From contig CAXQNQ010000273.1 of NCBI GenBank assembly GCA_964225135.1, positions 1 through 6,599 on the forward strand: DNA of 6,599 nucleotides, read 5' to 3'. The DNA is from AM-2324 sp964225135 (GTDB taxonomy: Bacteria > Bacteroidota > Bacteroidia > Chitinophagales > Saprospiraceae). Both the position numbers and the translations under genes were made by a program. The notes under the pieces are model-generated. The model was not told the origin of the DNA. It worked only from the letters and a program-made list of their open reading frames with translations, and made no database searches. Below, piece by piece: positions 1 through 5,910 of this stretch; positions within the stretch are counted from its first letter, which is position 1, and each line of letters begins with the position of its first letter.

Positions 1-146
1 CCATACCCTATCAAGGCATGAATCTAGGAGGGAGTATTATGTTGATTGTAAATTCATATTATTATGGAGCTTTCCCTTCAACAGCAGTAAATGTAGTCTG
101 GATATTTATTGGCTTGTTTTATATCTCTAAAAAATTGAAAGCGTGA
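1..146 (+). CDS. C-terminal part of a CBU_0592-like small membrane protein (partial)
   Basis: This is the 3' end of a gene that begins before the window; the last 47 codons are readable and end at TGA 144-146. The fragment reads as the end of a short integral membrane protein. A glycine-containing hydrophobic stretch (NLGGSIMLIVNS) is followed by the conserved-looking turn YYYGAFPSTAVNVVW, then a second hydrophobic helix (IFIGLFYI) and a basic tail (SKKLKA). From memory, this matches the second half of CBU_0592-like proteins, which have a 'G..LLI.NS.Y.GA.PS...N..W' pattern. The family has no established biochemical role that I know of. It lies 167 bp upstream of the next start and is probably a separate transcription unit. 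The family call rests on one motif in a fragment. Confidence 0.7.
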   Translation, partial: IPYQGMNLGGSIMLIVNSYYYGAFPSTAVNVVWIFIGLFYISKKLKA

Positions 147-313
147 TACTTTGGAGGGTTTTATTAAAGTAACGTATTTCCTATTTGATGATCTTATCAA
201 TTATTGTATCCAACTTCTTTAATGATTTACACTTTTTTTCTTGGAACGGATTTTTCAATTGTAGGGTTAAATGATTAACAATTACAAGTAATTAGCATAC
301 AATCAAGAATCAA
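147..313. other. Intergenic region, no gene seen
   Basis: This 167-bp gap contains a T-run near 231-239 but no GC-rich stem in front of it, so I do not call a terminator. A short AT palindrome (AATTAC-AA-GTAATT, 280-293) lies just before the next start. No exact TAnnTTTG box was found, so the promoter of the following gene is not identified. Confidence 0.5.
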
Positions 314-1456
314 ATGAAGAAGAAAATATCAGGGTTATTAATCATTGGATTGATGACAATCTCAGCCATTCAAGCTCAGGATATTGATAAGATGAATAAG
401 TCTGAGTTAAGATTTTATATTGGCACCCTTTCAGAAGAAATAGAAACACTTAAAGGATTCAATGCACTGTTGGAAGATTCAGGAAAGAAACTCTATGCAG
501 AGAAAACTAGTCTTGAGGAAACCAAAGCAGCTAATGAACGAGAAATGGCTCGATTGAATGAGAAGTTAGAGGAACAAGCGTTGTTCATGGACCAGATGGA
601 GGCCGATCATGCGAGTACAATAGCTGAGTTAGATGAAACCATAGCCGCTCTTAATTCCTCTATTTCTAGTTTGAATGCCCGTTTAGGCGCTTCGTCTGCT
701 GGAGATCCAGATGACTTTTTAAATGGCTATTTTACTAATCAAGAAGCTTTGAATAATAATTCCTTTGAATTGGTATTAAGTCATGTTTTCTATGGCTATG
801 TCAATAAGAATAATGAGGATTATTATTATGACAATTACAGTAGAGTCATGGTCACAAGATTACCAGAATTGATTGATGCGAATGCATTAACGTACTGGGA
901 GCCAAAGGCTGGAGTTAAAATGGTGAAGGACACAGAAATTAAGGATTATTTAGTTGCGAAAAGTAGTGAGGCTATCGATATAAAAATGCCAAAGATTGAA
1001 ATCCTTAAAAACAAGTTGTTTACACTAATCTATGAAGATGGAAGTGAAGAATCATTTCTATTCAATGTTGATGCAACTGAAGAAGATAATAATCAACGTC
1101 AAATATTGAGGATTACATTAGCTAATGAAGAGGTTAAGGATAGCGATTATAATGCAACAGCGAAGGATATTGTTTGGAGAGCTTATGCCTTAGGTGGTGA
1201 ATGTTACATTGCATTATCTTTTCAGCAATTAGAACGTCTAAAACTTAACATTTACAAAGATCGAAAAGGTCTTGAAGCAGTTTATGAAGGCCGTGTTCAG
1301 TTTATAGAGACAGATGAAGTGGGTAACTATTATACCTCAGGAAAATATATGACAACTGGCGAGGGCATATATATTTCTCGTAAAAAGGATGGTTTTATGG
1401 CTGAAGAAAAATTTCTTAATCCAGAGGAATTAGTGTACCTCTTTAAATGGAAATAA
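314..1456 (+). CDS. Exported coiled-coil protein of unknown function
   Basis: I do not recognise this 380-residue protein. Residues 1-21 form a typical Sec signal peptide: a KKK n-region, a hydrophobic core LLIIGLMTI, and probable cleavage near AIQA-QD. There is no lipobox cysteine, so the mature protein should be periplasmic or secreted. Residues of about 28-125 are charged and heptad-like (many E, K, L and A, no proline), consistent with a long coiled coil. A GASSAGDPDD linker follows, then a mixed globular part (about 135-380) rich in Tyr and acidic residues. This part has strands such as FTLIYEDG and EGRVQFIETDEVGNYY near the C-terminus. No catalytic motif is evident. The ATG at 314 is chosen because it places the signal peptide at the N-terminus. 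The next gene starts 106 bp downstream behind its own promoter-like box. The coiled coil suggests oligomerisation or a structural envelope role, which is inference only. Confidence 0.85.
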   Translation: MKKKISGLLIIGLMTISAIQAQDIDKMNKSELRFYIGTLSEEIETLKGFNALLEDSGKKLYAEKTSLEETKAANEREMARLNEKLEEQALFMDQMEADHASTIAELDETIAALNSSISSLNARLGASSAGDPDDFLNGYFTNQEALNNNSFELVLSHVFYGYVNKNNEDYYYDNYSRVMVTRLPELIDANALTYWEPKAGVKMVKDTEIKDYLVAKSSEAIDIKMPKIEILKNKLFTLIYEDGSEESFLFNVDATEEDNNQRQILRITLANEEVKDSDYNATAKDIVWRAYALGGECYIALSFQQLERLKLNIYKDRKGLEAVYEGRVQFIETDEVGNYYTSGKYMTTGEGIYISRKKDGFMAEEKFLNPEELVYLFKWK

Positions 1457-1469
1457 AGGCTTATAAAAG

Positions 1470-1503
1470 TTAGTTAGCAGTCTAAATAAGGGTTTTAGTT
1501 AGC
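1470..1503. repeat. Pair of 9-bp direct repeats TTAGTTAGC
   Basis: TTAGTTAGC occurs at 1470-1478 and again at 1495-1503, 25 bp start to start, in the short gap before the lipoprotein gene and just upstream of its promoter-like box. It could be a regulator site, or chance in AT-rich sequence. Confidence 0.3.
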
Positions 1504-1521
1504 CAAAACTGTCATTAAACA

Positions 1522-1529
1522 TAGCTTTG
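1522..1529 (+). promoter_or_regulatory. Putative Bacteroidota promoter -7 box (TAGCTTTG)
   Basis: TAGCTTTG matches the Bacteroidota -7 consensus TAnnTTTG exactly. It sits 33 bp before the ATG at 1563, which would give a leader of roughly 25-30 nt. No convincing -33 TTG element lies at the expected spacing, so this is a moderate call. Confidence 0.45.
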
Positions 1530-1562
1530 ATTTAGATTGCAATAAAATCAACCTCATTGCCT

Positions 1563-3104
1563 ATGAAAACGTCATTTAATCTCCAAGTATTAATAAGTTT
1601 CTTCTTATTAGTTCTAGTTCTATCATGCACCGATGAATTGGAGCGTGATGTAGATACTGTAGATGCTGATCAGCCTTACACCGTTCAGGTTACCAAAGAA
1701 AGAAGTTTTTATCAAGCACAAAAAGCGCAAGAACGTCTATTAAAGATGGATGTAGATGCTTATTTAGTTGCTACGCAAGATTCTATTGAACGTGCCTGGT
1801 ATAATGTGATGAGCGGTGCATTTGCAGACTCTTTGAGTAGTGCTAATTATATCGAATCACTGGATTCTTTATATAATTTGAAGGATTGCTCTATTGTTGA
1901 TACGCGCAATTTAACGGATGATTATTCTATCATTGAGCCTAAAGATGTCAAGCAGTATAAAGTAGAGGAAAATAAGCGAATTGAGGCCAATACACCTTCA
2001 GTACCAGCAAGTGTATTAGATGTAGCAGGTAAATTTCCAGATAATAATACCTTTTACTTGAAGCGTATCAATATTTTGAACTTGGATGAAGCTAAAAGTT
2101 TGTCTGAAGTTCCCGATTACTTAAATATGGATATGCCACGTGGAATCACCCTTTGGAAATTATCCAAATTCTGTAATGTAATCAGTGAAGTTCAATATCA
2201 GGATAATCTATTTGATGATAATGTCACCTTGAGTGTCATGAAAGTTAATGATGATTATGAATTGGATACCGATCTTTTATTTGAACAATATGCAGTAGAA
2301 AAACCAGCTAAAAACGCAGAAACATATGCGCTTACCCTAGAGTTTTCTCAGGATATTTTGAATACTGGTAATTATGATAATGAGCATATCAAGGAAATTG
2401 AGGTAGGAGCCTTTAGAAAGCTCATTGGCTATAAGGTTGGGTTGACTACACGTAAAGGAGTGTACAGATCCTATTTCGTATTGGCAGATGAAAAAGGCGA
2501 GTATTTAATTTTTGCGCAGTCGGTAGAAAAGACCGAGGCTGAAATGAAAGAAATTCTTGCCGAAGTTGGAAAAAGTGATGGGCTAAATGATTATGATGAG
2601 TTTTATAATAGTTTTTATGTTCTGCCCGATCAACCTATAGATGAAGATATCTTCCTTGGATATTCCATAGATAAACTAGGCTGGAGTTATGCTAAAGAAA
2701 AAGGCTATGCTAGTTGGTCAAAAGCAATGGTGGGCCACTGGAATGTGAATGGATATTTTTGGAATACTAAAAAGGGATTCTGGACACTGGGCTTGTTTGA
2801 TCTGTTGACTCCTTCTTCCCAAGGACATATATACGGAACCTTGTATTCGGGCCATAAAACTCGTGGTAAAAAGGCAACTGACGTATATGGCGTTCAAGGT
2901 TATTTTGTTTCACAAAGATCTTATTGGAGCAGTAGTCTTGAATTAAATTTTGGCATTGGAAGGCATGTTTTTGCTATTGATTCTGAAAAATTGGATGATG
3001 AAGATATGCTGATTCGAGCAGAGCGTATGCAATTCAAGCGTGGCGGATATAAAGAATTAATTGTAGACAAATTGCCAGCTAAAGAAGAGTCTCAAGAATT
3101 GTAA
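1563..3104 (+). CDS. Large lipoprotein of unknown function with a Trp/Tyr-rich C-terminal region
   Basis: I do not recognise this 513-residue protein. It starts with a lipoprotein signal peptide: MKTSFNLQ, a hydrophobic core, and the lipobox VLSC with Cys22 as the lipidated residue. The mature N-terminus CTDELERD is acidic, as in some surface-exported Bacteroidota lipoproteins, so an outer-membrane surface location is possible but not shown. The ATG at 1563 is preferred over the in-frame TTG two codons upstream. The central part (about 50-350) is mixed alpha/beta and highly charged. Residues of about 372-456 are strikingly aromatic, with Trp at 374, 385, 393, 400, 407 and 455; the 393/400/407 trio is spaced exactly seven residues apart. 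That spacing could reflect a beta-repeat or a ligand-binding surface. No protease, glycosidase or TPR motif is visible. It may be transcribed from the TAGCTTTG box upstream. Confidence 0.85.
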   Translation: MKTSFNLQVLISFFLLVLVLSCTDELERDVDTVDADQPYTVQVTKERSFYQAQKAQERLLKMDVDAYLVATQDSIERAWYNVMSGAFADSLSSANYIESLDSLYNLKDCSIVDTRNLTDDYSIIEPKDVKQYKVEENKRIEANTPSVPASVLDVAGKFPDNNTFYLKRINILNLDEAKSLSEVPDYLNMDMPRGITLWKLSKFCNVISEVQYQDNLFDDNVTLSVMKVNDDYELDTDLLFEQYAVEKPAKNAETYALTLEFSQDILNTGNYDNEHIKEIEVGAFRKLIGYKVGLTTRKGVYRSYFVLADEKGEYLIFAQSVEKTEAEMKEILAEVGKSDGLNDYDEFYNSFYVLPDQPIDEDIFLGYSIDKLGWSYAKEKGYASWSKAMVGHWNVNGYFWNTKKGFWTLGLFDLLTPSSQGHIYGTLYSGHKTRGKKATDVYGVQGYFVSQRSYWSSSLELNFGIGRHVFAIDSEKLDDEDMLIRAERMQFKRGGYKELIVDKLPAKEESQEL

Positions 3105-3145
3105 ACTCTTTTAGTTTGATTATCTGTAGATTATATATGATTTTG

Positions 3146-3182
3146 ATTGGGTTTAATTACTTTTGTGGTCATTAAACCCAAT
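3146..3182. promoter_or_regulatory. Perfect 12-bp inverted repeat bracketing a promoter-like box
   Basis: ATTGGGTTTAAT (3146-3157) and ATTAAACCCAAT (3171-3182) are exact reverse complements separated by 13 bp. The spacer begins with TACTTTTG (3158-3165), an exact match to the Bacteroidota -7 consensus TAnnTTTG. The element lies 42 bp after the stop of the upstream lipoprotein gene and ends 26 bp before the ATG at 3209. Two readings are possible: an operator where a dimeric regulator would cover the promoter, or an RNA hairpin terminating the upstream transcript. The absence of a following T-run and the modest GC of the stem weaken the terminator reading. No good -33 element is evident at standard spacing. 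Confidence 0.55.
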
Positions 3183-3208
3183 TGATTTATATTCCTAATC
3201 TAACAGTA

Positions 3209-4054
3209 ATGATTACCAAATATGTTTTTCCCCTTTTCTTGCTTTTTTCCTTAAGTACTTATTGTCCTGGTCAAGTAATTGGAGCCTTCGAAGATTGGAG
3301 TTCAATAGAAGCGCATATTTATCAGCCGGAATTAAACAATTTTTGGAATGTTCAAAATCCTGAAGCTGGGATACCATTGGAATGGGGATCATTTCTAGAA
3401 CCCGGAGTGGCAAGGACTACAGATGCTTATCAAGATGATTATGCGCTCGTCCTACATAATTGGTATTTCTATATCAATCAAGAGATAAGATATAAGTCTA
3501 GTATTCCAGCATTTCCTTCAAGTATTAGTGGGTATTATAAATTTATTAGAGATGAAGTTATGCCAGATTCTATTTTGGGATATGGTTCTGTGCAGGTTAC
3601 CAATACTGCTGGGGAAGTTTTGGGAGCAGTACTAATGGATTTCGATACCAGTTCGATCTACCAATACTTTGAATTTGAAATACCCCAATTATCTGATCAG
3701 GCTGTTGATAGTGTTGAGGTTGTTTTTAGAAACACAGAAAATATGAATCATTGTGAAATGGACGTTTGTAATCTCCTTTATTTGGACCAAATCAAATTGA
3801 ATTATGCTACCAATACTTCAAATCAAACGATAGATGAAATAAGCGTATATCCCAATCCGGCAACTGATTTATTATTTGTTGATATACCTAAGGATGTCCA
3901 GCTAAATATTGAAATTTTGGATTTGCAGGGTAGAAGAAAAGAAGTAGAAAGATTCGAATCCATTCTTAATATTTCATCGATTGAACCAGGTATATACTCA
4001 ATTAAGATCTATAACGATAATAAGTTTATGACTACTAAATTTATTAAGTTATAG
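3209..4054 (+). CDS. T9SS-secreted protein with C-terminal (type A) sorting domain
   Basis: This 281-residue protein has a Sec signal peptide (residues 1 to about 22; hydrophobic core VFPLFLLFSL, cleavage near CPGQ-V). Residues of about 25-199 form a probable beta-sandwich: it opens with GAFEDWSS, has SGYYKF at 107-112, and ends with LYLDQIKLNY. That pattern resembles PCMD- or galactose-binding-like modules of Bacteroidota secreted proteins, so carbohydrate association is possible but weakly supported. Residues of about 208-281 are a T9SS sorting domain, with the diagnostic YPNPATD at 214-220, an LDLQGRR strand, and a terminal EPGIYSIKI...KFIKL. In the known pathway this domain directs passage through the outer-membrane translocon and is usually removed. 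ATG 3209 is preferred to the in-frame TTG at 3182, which lies inside the dyad and would add nine residues before the signal peptide. The last 37 codons are duplicated downstream (5639-5752). Confidence 0.9.
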   Translation: MITKYVFPLFLLFSLSTYCPGQVIGAFEDWSSIEAHIYQPELNNFWNVQNPEAGIPLEWGSFLEPGVARTTDAYQDDYALVLHNWYFYINQEIRYKSSIPAFPSSISGYYKFIRDEVMPDSILGYGSVQVTNTAGEVLGAVLMDFDTSSIYQYFEFEIPQLSDQAVDSVEVVFRNTENMNHCEMDVCNLLYLDQIKLNYATNTSNQTIDEISVYPNPATDLLFVDIPKDVQLNIEILDLQGRRKEVERFESILNISSIEPGIYSIKIYNDNKFMTTKFIKL

Positions 4055-4250
4055 CAGAAGCTTTAAACCAAAGATCCGAATCCATTTCTTATTAGTTTTT
4101 CCATTTTACTATTTCCAATCAACTATAGATTAATTATCTGATTTATAACTATTAATGCATATAAATTGCTTAATTTAAAAGAGAAATATTCCCTTCATTC
4201 AAATTAAGCAGGTTATGAACAGAGCCATCTTTTATGCTTTAATCTTTGGT
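3935..4250 (+). repeat. Direct repeat, copy A (sorting-domain tail + intergenic + next gene's first 12 codons)
   Basis: This copy pairs with 5633-5946 at a shift of about 1,698 bp. The best part, 3941-4068 against 5639-5766, aligns without gaps with 114 of 128 positions identical by manual count. It covers the last 37 codons of the T9SS gene, its TAG, and the shared trailer CAGAAGCTTTAAAC. The rest of the intergenic region is more diverged but still alignable through shared blocks such as CATTTCTT, TCTGATTTATA and ATATAAATT. Similarity resumes at ATGAACAGA and fades about 36 bases into the downstream gene. Confidence 0.88.
4120..4214 (+). promoter_or_regulatory. Conserved leader of the decarboxylase gene (possible promoter region)
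   Basis: Within otherwise diverged intergenic DNA, the blocks TTAATTATCTGATTTATA and ATATAAATTGCTTA are kept in the leader of the ACP-like gene (5816-5910) with few changes. The distance from upstream stop to start is also nearly equal (160 versus 158 bp). No exact TAnnTTTG box is present, so the promoter function is inferred only from conservation and position. Confidence 0.35.
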
Positions 4251-5645
4251 AGTACATTTTTCCTAATATTGGCTTGTAATAGTGAATCCGCTAAAGAATA
4301 TGATGCTATGGAAAAACCAGATAATAAGTCATTAAATACATTGACCAAAGACCAATTGGATTGGGTTAAAACGACAAGTACCTATCAGCAATTGGAAAGC
4401 CAGATTTCAACTAATGAGCCATTTAAAACTTCATTGACTCTGTCTTTGAATGCGGCAAAGTTAAAGGCATCAGATGAATTGGCACCTGATTTGTATCAGG
4501 CTATTGATCGAGTATTTGGGGGGAATGGACAGGGCTGGCCGACTAATCCTAATGAATATCTAGCTTATGTTTCTAAGTTTTTGGTACTTATTCCGAATGA
4601 AATTATAGATGAAAAATATCCTACTGCTTGGACCAGCGATCAAAGTCAAAATGGATATAACCAAAAGGTTTATGATCTTTTGTGTCAATTTTATTTTCTA
4701 GTTGACCAACCTATTTTAGAGAATAACAAAACGATGCAATCATTTAAAAGTGGGTCCTTTTTATTTGCGGAATGGCTTCGAGCTTTTGCCATCGATTGGG
4801 GTGCTTTTTTAGATACACCCGCTTCACTAACTCCAGAAACATTGGCTTCATTTCAAGCTAATTCTATGTATAATTTCGAGCTCTACAGTGAGCATAGTTC
4901 GGAATGGAAGACCTTCAATAATTTCTTTTATCGACAGTTTAACGGGGCAGATGAAAAAGGGCACAGCCCATTAAGACCTATTGCTGAACCCAATAATAAT
5001 CAAGTTATTACTGCACCAGCCGATTGCACTTTCAAAGAGATGTTTCATATTGATAGCACGGGTGAAGTCATTGGTGTGCATGGTCAAGCAGATGAATTAA
5101 GATTGAAAAGGACACATAGTGTAAATTCTGTAGCTCAACTCCTAGATGATGAAGAATTAGCCAAAGCCTTCTACGGGGGTACATTTGTGCATTATTTTTT
5201 GAGTCCTTTTGATTATCATAGGTTTCATACGCCAGTCAGTGGTAAGGTCCTGGAAAGTAAAGTAGTGTATGATAATGTATTTTTAGATGTGGAATTCAAT
5301 GGTGATGGGGAATTCCATGCTCCTGATAATGCCTCAGATGGGTATGAGTTTCAGCAAACTAGAGGTGTTTTTGTAGTGGACGCTGGTGATCCAGTAGGAT
5401 TGATTGCTGTAATCCCTGTGGGGATGGCTCAAGTATCAGGGGTGGACATGTACACTTCTTTGAAAGGAAAGCAGGTTGAAAAAGGGGATGAATTTGGGAA
5501 ATTTAGATTTGGTGGATCGGACAATATTTTAGTTTTTCAAAAGAATCCGAATTTATTCTTATGGAAAAAAGATCCAGTACACAATCCTATTCATTTCCAA
5601 TTTGGTCAAGTTTGTGCATATTGGAATGGATCAGAAGAGAAGTAG
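4215..5645 (+). CDS. Phosphatidylserine-decarboxylase-superfamily lipoprotein with PSDC-type N-terminal domain (PsiD-like layout)
   Basis: This 476-residue protein starts with a lipoprotein signal peptide (lipobox ILAC, Cys21), so it should be anchored outside the inner membrane. Residues of about 90-245 resemble the PSDC domain that precedes the catalytic domain in a PSD subgroup: WGAFLDTPAS near 195, then FNNFFYRQF at 234-242 and RPIAEPNNNQV at 254-264. Residues of about 265-470 are a PSD domain. Asp270 (in PAD270C) corresponds to the catalytic Asp, DYH335RFH338 to the active-site histidines (E. coli YHRVH), and FGGSDN at 432-437 to the LGST/GGSS self-cleavage site. Cleavage between Gly434 and Ser435 would yield a pyruvoyl enzyme with a 42-residue alpha chain. 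Family members decarboxylate phosphatidylserine, or in PsiD aromatic amino acids; the PSDC layout favours a small-molecule substrate, but this is inference. Its TAG stop lies inside the downstream repeat copy. Confidence 0.87.
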   Translation: MNRAIFYALIFGSTFFLILACNSESAKEYDAMEKPDNKSLNTLTKDQLDWVKTTSTYQQLESQISTNEPFKTSLTLSLNAAKLKASDELAPDLYQAIDRVFGGNGQGWPTNPNEYLAYVSKFLVLIPNEIIDEKYPTAWTSDQSQNGYNQKVYDLLCQFYFLVDQPILENNKTMQSFKSGSFLFAEWLRAFAIDWGAFLDTPASLTPETLASFQANSMYNFELYSEHSSEWKTFNNFFYRQFNGADEKGHSPLRPIAEPNNNQVITAPADCTFKEMFHIDSTGEVIGVHGQADELRLKRTHSVNSVAQLLDDEELAKAFYGGTFVHYFLSPFDYHRFHTPVSGKVLESKVVYDNVFLDVEFNGDGEFHAPDNASDGYEFQQTRGVFVVDAGDPVGLIAVIPVGMAQVSGVDMYTSLKGKQVEKGDEFGKFRFGGSDNILVFQKNPNLFLWKKDPVHNPIHFQFGQVCAYWNGSEEK

Positions 5646-5752
5646 AAAGATTCGAATCTATTCTTAATATTTCATCTATTGAACCAGGTATATACACGAT
5701 TAAGGTCTTAACCGAAGATAAGTTTATGACTTCAAAATTTTTTAAGCTATAG
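5639..5752 (+). pseudogene. Orphan C-terminal half of a T9SS sorting domain (gene remnant)
   Basis: This frame encodes 37 residues (EVERFESILNIS...EDKFMTSKFFKL) ending at TAG 5750-5752. It matches residues 245-281 of the T9SS protein at 29 of 37 positions. It lacks the YPNP start of the domain and any signal peptide, so it cannot be a working secretion cargo alone. It is in the -1 frame relative to the decarboxylase gene, whose stop codon 5643-5645 overlaps its second and third codons. Most replacements are conservative (S to T, I to V, D to E, T to S), and no stop has appeared. The divergence may therefore have accumulated while it was still part of a functional gene, or the truncation may be recent. 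Confidence 0.8.
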
Positions 5753-5815
5753 CAGAAGCTTTAAACGATATATTTTAACTTCATTTCTTCCAGTATTTCT
5801 TTTTACTGTTTTCTC

Positions 5816-5910
5816 TCCTATATAGGTTAATTGTCTGATTTATAGCCGCTATTATATATAAATTCCTTAGCTTAATAAGATTTATTTCTTTAATTTAATT
5901 TAGGTAGGAT
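5816..5910 (+). promoter_or_regulatory. Conserved leader of the ACP-like gene (possible promoter region)
   Basis: This is the counterpart of 4120-4214. It shares TTAATTGTCTGATTTATA and ATATAAATTCCTTA blocks and a purine-rich AGGTAGGAT just before the ATG, which may serve as a weak ribosome-binding site. If the blocks are a promoter, both genes would be co-regulated. Confidence 0.35.

Noticed and set aside
280..293. AT palindrome AATTAC-AA-GTAATT before the coiled-coil gene
   Set aside because: Six-bp AT-rich arms are common by chance in DNA of this composition, and no promoter box is associated.
1557..1562. TTG start two codons upstream of the lipoprotein ATG
   Set aside because: ATG 1563 gives a normal lipoprotein signal peptide; the extension adds only two residues and uses a rarer start codon.
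3182..3208. TTG start adding nine residues to the T9SS protein
   Set aside because: It overlaps the right arm of the inverted repeat, and the extension would place extra polar residues ahead of a complete signal peptide that starts at ATG 3209.
3213..3413. Minus-strand open frame of 66 codons
   Set aside because: It lies wholly opposite the well-supported T9SS cargo gene, has no recognisable motif, and looks like a shadow frame.
5620..5660. Programmed -1 frameshift joining the decarboxylase to the sorting-domain tail
   Set aside because: No slippery heptamer is visible before the stop, the tail lacks the YPNP half of the domain, and a lipidated protein would not normally also carry a T9SS sorting domain.
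5561..5752. A 63-codon open frame as an independent small gene
   Set aside because: Its first part is the decarboxylase gene read in another frame, and only 5639-5752 resembles a protein; it has no signal peptide or start context. The remnant is annotated instead.
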